Assembly: GCA_963848675.1 (NCBI GenBank)
Contig: CAWKEY010000021.1
Location: 62,001 to 126,000 of the forward strand
Length of the DNA stretch: 64,000 bases
Direction of reading: 5' to 3'
DNA from: CAWKEY01 sp963848675
GTDB taxonomy: Bacteria; Pseudomonadota; Gammaproteobacteria; Methylococcales; Methylomonadaceae
The translations under genes and the position numbers were made by a program. Positions within the stretch are counted from its first letter, which is position 1. Each line of letters begins with the position of its first letter. The notes under the pieces are model-generated. The model had not been told where the DNA came from, ran no database searches, and saw only the letters and a list, made by a program, of their open reading frames with translations. Positions 30,731 through 39,419 of this stretch are shown one piece after another.

Positions 30731-32634
30731 CCGAAAAAGCCAAAAATAACCGCCCTCACAGCAAAAGGTGCCAAAATTCACGCGGAAGCTGGAAGGCTAA
30801 CGGCTTTCTTGTGGTGCTTATCGACTAAAAAGCTTGCAATCCATCCGGCAGGGGCAAGCTCTCGGGATTCCGGACGCAGCTTGCCTGTCTTGCCGCAATA
30901 CCGCGGTTAAAAAACTTAGGCGGCGAGCTTTTGCTGGCGCTGTCGTAGCCGCTCCCGCTCCTGAGCCAGACGCTCGCGTTCGGCGTCGCGCTTGATCTGA
31001 CCGATCTTTTGGAGGTTGCGCGACAGCACGGCCAGGGCGACATAGCGCTTGAAGCCGCCGATGCCGTGGTCTGGGCACTTGTCCAGGCCGTGCACCTCCA
31101 GCGCGTTGATGCCGGACTCAACGGCCGAGTGCGCCTTCCGGGCGGCAACAAAGGCGCCATCGCGCTCACGCGCCTCATCGCTGGCAGAGCACTTGCCTTT
31201 CTTGGGCAGGGTGACTTGGTCAAGCATCGCCTTAAGCTCGGTTTGGTTGGCGGGGCTGTGGAAGCCCTTGTCAAAGCTACAGGCCTTGAACGAGGGGAAG
31301 TGCTGTTGCGTTTCCTTGACGATGCTTACCGCGATCTGGTCGTCTGTTTGTTTTTCCATGACCTGATGGTGCAAGATGAAGCCCTCCTTGCTTTCCACCA
31401 CCGCCACGCGCAGGCCTAACTCCACCGGCACCCCGGCCTTGCCCTTGACGATCCATTCGGTGTGCGGCTGGAACAGGGAGAAGACTTTCTCATCGTGCGG
31501 GATGACCTCACCCTTGAGCACGCGGCGCTCGATTTGGCCGATTTGGCGCTGGGCGTGGGCGATGAATTGCCGGGGCTTGGCTAGTTGCATTGCGCAGACG
31601 GCGTACTGGCTGGCCAGTTGCGCGACGGTCGCTTCGACGCGCTTTAGGTGGGCGGCCGACAGGCTAATGAAGGTCTGGTGAGCCTTGGCGATCTGCTCGG
31701 CCTTGGCCTGCTGCTTGGCCGCGTCCTTGGAGGTGGAGTGTTTGAGCTTCTGGATGACGCGCATGGCTTTTCTGAGTTTCTTCAGGCAGTTCTTAAACTG
31801 CCGCCAGCCCTTCAGATCGTAGGTCTCGCTGAATTGCGCGCAAAGCTGGAGGAGCACCCGCATGGCATCGTACAGCAGGTTGACGTCGGTTGGAAAGTGC
31901 ACGTCAGTCTCCACCACGAACGAGTCACAGCGGCCTGCGGCGGGCGCGGGGCTGTTTTTTTTACCGAGCAGGGCATAGCCGGTCTCCACCACCGCCTGGT
32001 TGATGCGGGCCAGGATCTCCGGCGTGAACAAGGCGAGATTGTCCTTGAGCGTCTGTAGGGAGAATATCTTTTCGTCCCATTCGGCAATGCCAAGGATGAG
32101 CCGCAGGGTGCGGTGCTGGTTGGCCAACTCGTGGATGCGGTCAAAGTCGGCGTTCAGGCACAGGCGCAAGCAACCCAGCACCAGGATGGTCCATTGGTTC
32201 ATGCCAGGGCAGCCCAACTCGGCGGAGACCACTTTGGCCTGGCCGTCGACGACTTGCGTCGGCAGGATGTCCTTGATGATCTCGAAGACCTTGTCCCGCA
32301 AGCCATCGCTGCAATAGATGTGCTGGAGGCCGAGCAGGATCAGGGGGATGTCGTCCCGCGAGCGCACGTCGATCTGGATGTCGGCGATGTCGACTTGGCC
32401 GATGGTCTGTTGGCTTGGGAAGGTGTCTCTCATGAGTTTTCCCTGAGTTTTGGGTGGTTTGGCAGGGCCCGCCCTGTTGGTGTTGACGGGACGTTTTCTA
32501 TTGTTATTGTTTTTCAATGGCTTGAAGGTTTTGGCCCGGCGCCGCTGGTTGGGTGCGGTCATCATCTTCATTATTGATATTATACTGCAAGCTGTTGTTA
32601 TATAATAGCTATTTTACTTATCGGTCAGGCACTA
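30721..32634. mobile_element. ISNCY (IS1202-like) insertion sequence
   Basis: Perfect 13-base terminal inverted repeats: TAGTGCCTGACCG at 30721-30733 and CGGTCAGGCACTA at 32622-32634. Between them is one leftward transposase gene. CTAG occurs at both edges (30720-30723 and 32636-32639); joining the flanks on it restores the host reading frame. So CTAG is the likely duplication, although the repeat boundaries overlap it by a few bases. Confidence 0.8.
30916..32433 (-). CDS. ISNCY-family transposase
   Basis: A 505-residue transposase of the ISNCY/IS1202 group. Residues from MRDTFPSQQTIGQVDI carry the family N terminus. The DDE-type core includes FVVETDVHFPTD (Asp, about 200), FKACSFDKGFHSP (Asp) and a Glu late in KAHSAVESGINALE. 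The middle is a long Ala/Gln-rich helical insertion (about 235-300). The C-terminal tail is strongly charged (ERERLAQERERLRQRQQK), probably coiled-coil. Start 32433 has AGGG about 9 bases upstream; an in-frame ATG at 32571 would add a 46-residue basic Asn-rich leader. The gene is intact and its GC is higher than that of the neighbours. Confidence 0.88.
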   Translation of the reverse strand: MRDTFPSQQTIGQVDIADIQIDVRSRDDIPLILLGLQHIYCSDGLRDKVFEIIKDILPTQVVDGQAKVVSAELGCPGMNQWTILVLGCLRLCLNADFDRIHELANQHRTLRLILGIAEWDEKIFSLQTLKDNLALFTPEILARINQAVVETGYALLGKKNSPAPAAGRCDSFVVETDVHFPTDVNLLYDAMRVLLQLCAQFSETYDLKGWRQFKNCLKKLRKAMRVIQKLKHSTSKDAAKQQAKAEQIAKAHQTFISLSAAHLKRVEATVAQLASQYAVCAMQLAKPRQFIAHAQRQIGQIERRVLKGEVIPHDEKVFSLFQPHTEWIVKGKAGVPVELGLRVAVVESKEGFILHHQVMEKQTDDQIAVSIVKETQQHFPSFKACSFDKGFHSPANQTELKAMLDQVTLPKKGKCSASDEARERDGAFVAARKAHSAVESGINALEVHGLDKCPDHGIGGFKRYVALAVLSRNLQKIGQIKRDAERERLAQERERLRQRQQKLAA

Positions 32635-32635
32635 T

Positions 32636-32784
32636 CTAGAGATTTTGACGTCTCCCCGTATTTTCAGATTATCAAACCTACTCTCGAACAAGGCTTTGAT
32701 TTTCATCGCCTGACCTGGGAGCGTGAAAGCAATTGCGAAGCCACTCAAGCCAGCCCGGCATTAGTGGCACTTGAGCAACAGTAA
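32636..32784 (+). pseudogene. Severed 3' end of the YiiX-like gene
   Basis: About 47 codons: RDFDVSPYFQIIKPTLEQGF, then DFHRLTWE, ending ALVALEQQ and TAA. They have no start of their own. When spliced to the codons before 30720 on the shared CTAG, the frame reads SLFVP-RDFDVSPYF without a gap. Members of the family carry this R-D-F-D-x-S-P-Y-F stretch at the C terminus. Confidence 0.8.
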
Positions 32785-32850
32785 ATCGCAGTTCAAATCC
32801 TGTTTGCAACTAATGTATCGGCATAGCTTAATAAAAAGGGGAATTTGGCA

Positions 32851-33693
32851 ATGACAACAAAAGAAGATCAAAAAAGCACAGCTGCAGATGAACACAAAGG
32901 CAAAGTGCAAATCTGGGTTAAACAAGAATTCCTGGACTATGAAGCCGAACTGAGACGCTTGCAGGTGGAATTATTAAAGTTTCAAAACCATGTCAAAGAC
33001 CAAGGCTTGCGCGTGCTGATGCTGTTTGAAGGCCGGGATGCGGCAGGCAAAGGCGGCACCATCAAAAGAATTACTGAACACCTGAATCCGCGCGGCGCAA
33101 AAGTGGTCGCGCTGGAAAAACCCTCCGATACCGAAAGAACACAATGGTACTTCCAGCGCTATGTCAGCCACCTGCCCTCTGCCGGTGAAATGGTGCTTTT
33201 TGACCGCTCCTGGTACAACAGGGCCGGTGTAGAACCCGTCATGGACTTTTGTAGCGAGGAAGAACACAAGGAGTTTTTAAGAGAAGTGCCCGAGTTTGAA
33301 AAAATGGTCGTTAATTCGGGCATTATTTTCATTAAGTTTTATTTTTCGGTCAGCAAAAAAGAACAGGCCCGGCGCTTTGAAAAAAGAATCAATGATCCCT
33401 TGAAACAATACAAAATTTCCCCTGTTGATCAGGAAGCGCAAAAATTATGGGATAAATACACCATCGCCAAATATTCCATGCTCTTGTCCACTAACACCCC
33501 CTATGCCGAGTGGACTGTCATCAAATCTGACAATAAGAAAAAAGCCAGAATCAATTGCATTAAACACATCCTGTCGCATGTTGATTATCCCGACAAGATC
33601 AGCGATGCCAAACTGCAAATAGATGAGTCAATTCTATTGAATGGCTCAGATGAATTACAAAGGATGGAAAGAAATATGAACAAAGCCTTATAA
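32851..33693 (+). CDS. ppk2: Polyphosphate kinase 2 family protein
   Basis: A 280-residue cytosolic P-loop kinase that transfers phosphate between polyphosphate and nucleotides. Walker A is GRDAAGKGG at 61-69, the lid-region motif is near KPSDTERTQWYFQRYV (about 90-105), and Walker B/catalytic LFDRSWYNRAGVE has Asp118. The length and sequence fit one-domain class I PPK2 (mostly ADP or GDP phosphorylation with polyphosphate). The exact nucleotide preference cannot be read from sequence. Start ATG 32851 has AGGGG about 10 bases upstream; TTG two codons earlier is less likely. It stands between the severed YiiX tail and hrcA. Confidence 0.9.
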   Translation: MTTKEDQKSTAADEHKGKVQIWVKQEFLDYEAELRRLQVELLKFQNHVKDQGLRVLMLFEGRDAAGKGGTIKRITEHLNPRGAKVVALEKPSDTERTQWYFQRYVSHLPSAGEMVLFDRSWYNRAGVEPVMDFCSEEEHKEFLREVPEFEKMVVNSGIIFIKFYFSVSKKEQARRFEKRINDPLKQYKISPVDQEAQKLWDKYTIAKYSMLLSTNTPYAEWTVIKSDNKKKARINCIKHILSHVDYPDKISDAKLQIDESILLNGSDELQRMERNMNKAL

Positions 33694-33849
33694 GCTGACG
33701 AAGCGCCGGATGAGTTTTTTCGTTCCGGCCATGGGCAAAGCCTTTACGCCTGCTTTTAACTTGTATGAAAGCCGCCAGGCATTCAAATCTGGCAAGAGCC
33801 ATTGATTCTAATTAAAGACGACCGCTGTTCTTTGGCTTCCAACTAATCC

Positions 33850-33876
33850 CTTGCCATCATCGCCATAGCCCTTATT
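33850..33876 (+). promoter_or_regulatory. Candidate sigma-32 heat-shock promoter of hrcA
   Basis: CTTGCCA at 33850-33856 and CCCTTATT at 33869-33876 with a 12-base spacer fit the sigma-32 pattern (CTTGAAA - 11-15 - CCCCATNT) with a few mismatches. It is 34 bases upstream of the CIRCE operator. Confidence 0.4.
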
Positions 33877-33909
33877 GACAACAGCCGGGGGAGCTGATAT
33901 TTTGCCGGG

Positions 33910-33936
33910 CTGGCACTCAGCTGGTGAGAGTGCTAA
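33910..33936 (+). promoter_or_regulatory. CIRCE operator (HrcA binding site)
   Basis: CTGGCACTC, nine bases, GAGTGCTAA: the consensus TTAGCACTC-N9-GAGTGCTAA with two mismatches in the left arm. It lies 22 bases before the hrcA GTG and so inside the untranslated leader, where HrcA would repress its own operon. Confidence 0.9.
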
Positions 33937-33958
33937 ATCCGGGTTCTTAGAGGTTGAT

Positions 33959-35014
33959 GTGGGCAATAAGCAGGTTTTAAATGAGAGGTCGCTACAGCTA
34001 TTAAAAACGCTGGTAGAGCGTTATATCAGTGATGGTCAACCGGTAGGATCAAGAGCTTTGGCAAAAGACTCGGAATTAAAATTGAGTCCTGCCACCATTC
34101 GAAATGTCATGGCCGACCTTGAAGACCTGGGGCTGATACATTCGCCGCATACATCGGCCGGGCGCATTCCTACCGTCAGCGGCTATCGCTTGTTTGTGGA
34201 TTCCCTGCTGACGGTTAAACCACTGGCATCGAAAGAATTAATCCGCCTGCATCAGAGCCTGCTCAATCAGGAAGACACCAGCGATGTGATCGGCGTGGCC
34301 TCACGCTTATTGTCAGAATTAACGCAGATGGCAGGCGTGGTAACCTTGCCCCGGCGCGAACTGGTCTATCTGCGGCATATCGAATTTTTAGCGTTATCGA
34401 ATACCCGTGTCCTGGTCATCTTTGTCACCAATGAGCAGGAAGTTCACAACAAGATCATTCATACAGCCAAAGTCTTCAGTGCTGCCGAATTGCAGCAGGC
34501 CTCCAATTATTTAAATTCCATCTATTGCGGGCGCAGCCTGACGGCTGTCCGGGAAGCCTTGCTGAAAGAGTTGCAGGACGATCAGGAACGCATGAACCAG
34601 GGTATGCTGGATGCCGTTCAAATGGCGCAGCTGGCCTTCGAACCGCGTGATACCAAAGAGGATTATGTGCTGAGCGGCGAGACCAATTTAATGGAATTTT
34701 CCGAGTTGTCCAATATGGACAGACTGAAAAAACTATTTGAAGCTTTTAGTCAGAAACAGGGCGTCATTCATTTGCTGGATCAATGCATGAAAGCCGAAGG
34801 CGTGCAGATTTTTATCGGTGAGGAATCCGGCTATCAAGCTTTTGATCATTGCAGCCTGGTGACTTCATCTTATTCGGTCAGTGATGAGGTGGTTGGCGTG
34901 TTGGGTGTGATCGGGCCTACGCGCATGGCTTACGAAAAAATCATTCCTTATGTCGATGTGACGGCAAAATTGTTAGGCGCCGCCTTGAATCCCAAATCAT
35001 CGTCCCCATTGTAA
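33959..35014 (+). CDS. hrcA: Heat-inducible transcription repressor HrcA
   Basis: A 351-residue repressor of heat-shock genes that binds CIRCE. The N-terminal winged helix spans about residues 5-75 (LLKTLVERYISDGQPVGSRA, SPATIRNVMADLEDLGLIHS, HTSAGRIPTVSGYR). The rest is the GAF-like dimerisation domain, ending with the GVIGPTRMAYEKIIPYVD signature. GTG 33959 is chosen as start: AGAGG lies 5 bases upstream and it is after the CIRCE operator; an ATG-type start further left would place the operator in the coding sequence. HrcA in gammaproteobacteria is not universal (E. coli lacks it). grpE follows. Confidence 0.93.
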   Translation: MGNKQVLNERSLQLLKTLVERYISDGQPVGSRALAKDSELKLSPATIRNVMADLEDLGLIHSPHTSAGRIPTVSGYRLFVDSLLTVKPLASKELIRLHQSLLNQEDTSDVIGVASRLLSELTQMAGVVTLPRRELVYLRHIEFLALSNTRVLVIFVTNEQEVHNKIIHTAKVFSAAELQQASNYLNSIYCGRSLTAVREALLKELQDDQERMNQGMLDAVQMAQLAFEPRDTKEDYVLSGETNLMEFSELSNMDRLKKLFEAFSQKQGVIHLLDQCMKAEGVQIFIGEESGYQAFDHCSLVTSSYSVSDEVVGVLGVIGPTRMAYEKIIPYVDVTAKLLGAALNPKSSSPL

Positions 35015-35082
35015 ACAGCATCTGTTTTTTTCGTGCGCCTGGCGCGCGCCTAAGCCATTTTAAATTTAAGGAGCTATAGACA

Positions 35083-35724
35083 ATGAGTACTGATCAGGAA
35101 GCACCTGAATCTCAGGTTGAAACTGAAGCCAAAAACGAAGACCTTGCTGCCGGTGATGTCACTACTGAAGAGCAGCCGCCGCATACTGAGCTCGCCGGAC
35201 ATGAAGCGACCATTGAAGAATTAAAGGCCGCCTTGACTCAGGCAGAACAAAAAGCCCAGGACAACTGGGACAAAGCTGTCCGCGCGCAGGCGGAAATGGA
35301 AAACCTGAAAAGAAGAACGCAAAAAGATCTGGAGGATGCGCATAAGTTCGCCATCACCGCTTTCGCCAAAGAATTACTGACGGTACTGGATAGTCTGGAA
35401 CTGGGTTTGCAAGCGGCATCAGGCGATAGCCATGAAGTGCAAAGGTTTCGTGAGGGCAGTGAGTTAACCATCAAGCAATTTGAAACCGCATTCGCAAAAT
35501 TTAACATTACAACGATTGATCCCGTCGGCCAGCCGTTTAATCCTGAGCACCACCAGGCCATGGTCATGCAGGCCACAGAGGGTGTTGAACCCAATACCGT
35601 GGTCAACGTTTTCCAAAAAGGCTATCTGTTGAATGGGCGCTTGTTGCGCCCTGCCATGGTCGTGGTTGCCAAAGCACCGGAAAAACCCGCAACAGACACC
35701 CCAAGTATTGATGAACAGGCTTGA
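35083..35724 (+). CDS. grpE: Nucleotide exchange factor GrpE
   Basis: A 213-residue cochaperone that releases ADP from DnaK. The acidic, disordered N terminus (about 1-45) leads to a long coiled-coil helix (about 50-95, with RAQAEMENLKRRTQKDLE) and the four-helix/beta-wing head; FNPEHHQAMVMQ and NVFQKGYLLNGRLLRPAMVVV are the conserved parts that touch DnaK. AAGGAG lies before the ATG. It is in the usual place between hrcA and dnaK. Confidence 0.95.
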   Translation: MSTDQEAPESQVETEAKNEDLAAGDVTTEEQPPHTELAGHEATIEELKAALTQAEQKAQDNWDKAVRAQAEMENLKRRTQKDLEDAHKFAITAFAKELLTVLDSLELGLQAASGDSHEVQRFREGSELTIKQFETAFAKFNITTIDPVGQPFNPEHHQAMVMQATEGVEPNTVVNVFQKGYLLNGRLLRPAMVVVAKAPEKPATDTPSIDEQA

Positions 35725-35792
35725 AGACAATAAAACAGCCCCCATATCGGTAACAACTTTTTAACATATATAATTCAAGTCTGGAGAATTCA

Positions 35793-37724
35793 ATGGCTAA
35801 AATAATTGGCATAGATTTAGGAACAACCAACTCGTGCGTAGCGGTTCTCGAAAATGGCGTTGCGCGCGTAATCGAAAACAGTGAAGGTGCGCGCACCACG
35901 CCATCCATCATCGCGTTTACCAGCGACGATGAAGTATTGGTTGGGCAGTCGGCGAAACGCCAGGCGGTCACCAACCCTAAAAATACCGTATTCGCAATCA
36001 AACGCCTGATTGGCCGTCGTTTTAAAGATGATGTCGTGCAAAAAGACATCAAAATGGTGCCTTATAAAATAGTGGAAGCGGAAAACGGCGATGCCTGGGT
36101 TGAAGTGCACGGCAAAAAAATGGCCGCCCCGGAAATTTCCGCGCGCATCTTGATGAAGCTGAAAAAAGATGCGGAAGCCTATCTGGGTGAAGAAGTCAAA
36201 GAAGCTGTGATTACTGTACCGGCTTATTTTAATGACTCCCAGCGTCAGGCGACGAAAGATGCCGGCCGTATTGCTGGCCTGGAAGTCAAACGCATTATCA
36301 ATGAGCCTACCGCATCCGCGCTGGCTTTCGGCATGGACAAGCCTAAAGGCGATACCAAAATTGCAGTCTATGACCTTGGCGGCGGCACGTTTGACATTTC
36401 CATCATTGAAATTGCCGAAATTGAAGGCGAACATCAATTTGAAGTGTTATCCACCAACGGCGACACCTTCCTGGGCGGCGAAGATTTTGATTCACGCATC
36501 ATTGAATATCTGGCCAGCGAATTTAAAAAGGAAAGCGGCGTCGATGTCCATAATGATCCTTTGGCCTTGCAGCGTTTGAAAGAAGCCGCCGAAAAGGCAA
36601 AAATCGAGTTGTCTTCAAGCCAGCAAACCGATGTCAACCTGCCTTACATCACCGCGGATGCCTCGGGCCCTAAACACTTAAATGTCAAATTAACCCGCGC
36701 AAAACTGGAATCGCTGGTCGAAGAACTGATTCTGCGCACCAAAGGTCCTTGTGAGATCGCGCTGAAAGACGCCGGCTTATCCGCCTCCGAAATTGATGAC
36801 GTGATTCTGGTTGGCGGCCAGACCCGTATGCCGAAAGTACAGGAAATGGTAAAAACCATTTTCGGCAAAGAGCCGCGTAAAGACGTCAATCCCGATGAAG
36901 CGGTTGCCTTGGGCGCTGCCATCCAGGCAGGGGTTCTGGGCGGTGAAGTCAAAGACGTATTATTGCTGGACGTTATCCCATTGTCGCTGGGTATTGAGAC
37001 CATGGGCGGCGTAATGACCAAGCTGATCGAGAAAAACACCACAATCCCCACCAATGCCTCACAGGTTTTCTCCACAGCGGATGACAATCAAACCGCAGTC
37101 ACCGTGCATGTCTTGCAGGGTGAGCGCGAAGTAGCCGCGGCCAATAAATCACTGGGGCGTTTTGATCTGGCCGATATTCCACCGGCACCGCGCGGTGTGC
37201 CCCAAATCGAAGTGGCTTTTGACATCGATGCCAACGGTATTTTGAATGTATCGGCTAAAGACAAGGCCACCGGCAAGAAGCAATCCATCGTCATCAAAGC
37301 CTCCAGCGGTTTGTCCGATGACGAAGTTGAACGCATGATCAAGGACGCCGAAGCCCATGCCGATGAAGACCGTAAGCTGACTGAACTGGTCGCTGCTCGT
37401 AACCATGCCGACAGCATGATTCATGCAACTGAAAAATCGCTGAAAGAACTGGCCGATCAGGTCGGTGCCGATGAAAAAAGCGCTATCGAAAAAGCCATAG
37501 ATGCGCTGAAACATGTCGTTAAAGGTGACGATAAAGCCGACATCGAGGCCAAAACCCATGACTTGACCGAATTATCCGGTAAACTGGCTGAACGCGTGTA
37601 TGCCCAAAAGAGTGCATCGGAAGGCGCCAACCCAGGCGCCGGCCATTCAGCCGAGCATAACGCTGCCGATGAAGGCGTAGTTGACGCCGAGTTTGAAGAA
37701 GTTAAAGAGGACGATAAAAAGTAA
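35793..37724 (+). CDS. dnaK: Chaperone DnaK (Hsp70)
   Basis: A 643-residue Hsp70. The nucleotide-binding domain starts MAKIIGIDLGTTNSCVAV and includes the phosphate loop IAVYDLGGGTFDIS and the adenosine contact VILVGGQTRMPKVQ. The hydrophobic linker DVLLLDVIPLSLG (about 386-398) is followed by the substrate domain and the helical lid. The C terminus ends GVVDAEFEEVKEDDKK, the EEV-type tail of gammaproteobacterial DnaK. GGAG lies before the ATG. A strong terminator follows, so dnaJ may be partly separated in expression. Confidence 0.98.
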   Translation: MAKIIGIDLGTTNSCVAVLENGVARVIENSEGARTTPSIIAFTSDDEVLVGQSAKRQAVTNPKNTVFAIKRLIGRRFKDDVVQKDIKMVPYKIVEAENGDAWVEVHGKKMAAPEISARILMKLKKDAEAYLGEEVKEAVITVPAYFNDSQRQATKDAGRIAGLEVKRIINEPTASALAFGMDKPKGDTKIAVYDLGGGTFDISIIEIAEIEGEHQFEVLSTNGDTFLGGEDFDSRIIEYLASEFKKESGVDVHNDPLALQRLKEAAEKAKIELSSSQQTDVNLPYITADASGPKHLNVKLTRAKLESLVEELILRTKGPCEIALKDAGLSASEIDDVILVGGQTRMPKVQEMVKTIFGKEPRKDVNPDEAVALGAAIQAGVLGGEVKDVLLLDVIPLSLGIETMGGVMTKLIEKNTTIPTNASQVFSTADDNQTAVTVHVLQGEREVAAANKSLGRFDLADIPPAPRGVPQIEVAFDIDANGILNVSAKDKATGKKQSIVIKASSGLSDDEVERMIKDAEAHADEDRKLTELVAARNHADSMIHATEKSLKELADQVGADEKSAIEKAIDALKHVVKGDDKADIEAKTHDLTELSGKLAERVYAQKSASEGANPGAGHSAEHNAADEGVVDAEFEEVKEDDKK

Positions 37725-37755
37725 GCGCTTAACTAAAACGGCTAAAAATCCTGTT

Positions 37756-37785
37756 AACAAGGGGCTTATGCCCCTTGTTTTCATT
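37756..37785 (+). terminator. Rho-independent terminator after dnaK
   Basis: Stem ACAAGGGGC / GCCCCTTGT (nine perfect pairs) with loop TTAT, followed by TTTCATTTT. It is 32 bases after the dnaK stop. Confidence 0.85.
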
Positions 37786-37828
37786 TTGTGTTATTTTAAG
37801 CAATCTATACTTTCGTTGGAATTTTAGG

Positions 37829-38269
37829 ATGAATATCAAGGCACTGTATGAACACGATTTTCAGTCATGGATTCAGCATCATGTTGCTCTGTTAAAAGAA
37901 GCCAGATTTAGCGACATGGACCTTGATAATCTGATAGAGGAACTGAAAGGGATGTCAAAGAGAGATAAACATGAATTGGTCAGCCGCTTTATCGTTTTGA
38001 TTGCGCATTTATTAAAATGGCAACATCAAAAAGCTTATCGCATTAATTGTTGGCGCTCTACTATTGATGAGCAAAGGTCGCAAATTGATTATTTATTGGA
38101 AGATGTCCCCAGCTTAAAACCTTGGATACTCGAAGCAAGTGCAAAGGCTTATTCTCGCGCTGTTGAATTGGCTGCCAAAGAAACACAATTAAGCAAATCT
38201 GCTTTTCCAGAACAATGCCCTTACACTGAAAAACAGTTAATAGACGGCAATTTTTACCCTGAAATATAA
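37829..38269 (+). CDS. DUF29 family protein
   Basis: A 146-residue soluble helical protein of the DUF29 family: LYEHDFQSWIQHHVALLKEA, then FSDMDLDNLIEELKGMSKRDK, then HLLKWQHQKAYR...SWRSTI-type segment and the tail YTEKQLIDGNFYPE. All four family blocks are present, so it is complete. DUF29 has no known function; it is common in cyanobacteria and some proteobacteria, often in many copies and in horizontally moved spots. Here it sits between dnaK and dnaJ, 9 bases before dnaJ, and probably reaches dnaJ by read-through or its own promoter. Start ATG 37829 is chosen from the family N terminus. Confidence 0.85.
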   Translation: MNIKALYEHDFQSWIQHHVALLKEARFSDMDLDNLIEELKGMSKRDKHELVSRFIVLIAHLLKWQHQKAYRINCWRSTIDEQRSQIDYLLEDVPSLKPWILEASAKAYSRAVELAAKETQLSKSAFPEQCPYTEKQLIDGNFYPEI

Positions 38270-38278
38270 GAACAAACG

Positions 38279-39415
38279 ATGGCAGCAAAAGAAGATTATT
38301 ACAAGCTTCTCGGTGTAGATAGAAACGCCAGTGATGCAGAGATCAAGAAAAGTTATCGTCGCATGGCGATGAAATTTCATCCGGACAGAAACAAGGACAA
38401 CCCGCAAGAAGCCGAAGCTAAATTCAAGCTAATCAAGGAAGCGTACGAAGTTTTATCAGATCCTAAAAAACGTTCAGCTTACGACCAATTTGGCCATGCC
38501 GGTGTCGATCAGTCCAGAGGCGCCGGTGGTTTTGGCGGATTTGGCGCAGAAAGCTTCAGCGATGTCTTCGGCGATGTGTTTGGCGATATTTTTGGTGGCG
38601 GCAGGCAACGCAGCAGCGTTCAACGCGGTGCCGACTTACGCTACAATCTGGAATTGACACTGGAAGAAGCCGTTGCCGGCACCGAAGCCAAGATCCGTGT
38701 CCCGGTCATGGTTACCTGCGGCGAATGTAGTGGCTCCGGCGCCAAGAAGGGCTCAAGCCCGGTCATCTGCTCCACCTGTCATGGCCACGGCCAGGTCAGA
38801 ATGCAGCAGGGTTTCTTTTCGGTACAACAGACCTGCCCCACATGCCGCGGCAGCGGTAAACAGATTAAAGATCCCTGCGGCAAATGCTATGGCCAGGGCC
38901 GGATACAGGAAACCAAAACCCTGTCCGTGAAAGTACCTGCCGGCGTCGACACCGGCGACCGCATACGTCTCGCCGGTGAAGGCGAAGCCGGCGAGCGCGG
39001 CGGCCCGTCTGGTGATTTGTATGTTCAGGTTCAGGTCAAAGATCACGCCATTTTTACCCGTGATGGCGCCAATTTATACTGCGAAATGCCGATCAGTTTC
39101 CCCACTGCCTGCTTGGGCGGCGAATTGCAGGTACCGACGCTGGACGGCAAAGTGGTGCTGAAAATTCCGGCCGAAACGCAAACCGGCAAACTGTTCAGAT
39201 TGCGCGGCAAAGGCGTTAAACCCGTTCGCGGCGGGGCCGTGGGTGATTTGTTGTGCCGGGTAGTCATTGAAACACCGGTACATCTGACCAAGGAGCAAAA
39301 GGCCCTGGTTGAAAAACTCGGTGAATCCCTTTCCGGTGGCGGCAAACATCACAGTCCTCAGGAGCATTCCTGGACGGACGGGGTGAAAAACTTTTTTGAT
39401 AAATTAACGGGGTAA
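38279..39415 (+). CDS. dnaJ: Chaperone DnaJ (Hsp40)
   Basis: A 378-residue type I Hsp40 that loads substrates on DnaK and stimulates its ATPase. The J domain (1-70) has the HPD triad (in KFHPDRNKD). The Gly/Phe-rich region runs about 75-115 (GGFGGFGAESFSDVFGDVFG). Four zinc-finger CxxCxGxG repeats follow: CGECSGSG, CSTCHGHG, CPTCRGSG and CGKCYGQG. The C-terminal substrate domains are complete. It starts 9 bases after the DUF29 gene. dapB follows 4 bases after the stop. Confidence 0.97.
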   Translation: MAAKEDYYKLLGVDRNASDAEIKKSYRRMAMKFHPDRNKDNPQEAEAKFKLIKEAYEVLSDPKKRSAYDQFGHAGVDQSRGAGGFGGFGAESFSDVFGDVFGDIFGGGRQRSSVQRGADLRYNLELTLEEAVAGTEAKIRVPVMVTCGECSGSGAKKGSSPVICSTCHGHGQVRMQQGFFSVQQTCPTCRGSGKQIKDPCGKCYGQGRIQETKTLSVKVPAGVDTGDRIRLAGEGEAGERGGPSGDLYVQVQVKDHAIFTRDGANLYCEMPISFPTACLGGELQVPTLDGKVVLKIPAETQTGKLFRLRGKGVKPVRGGAVGDLLCRVVIETPVHLTKEQKALVEKLGESLSGGGKHHSPQEHSWTDGVKNFFDKLTG

Positions 39416-39419
39416 GGCC

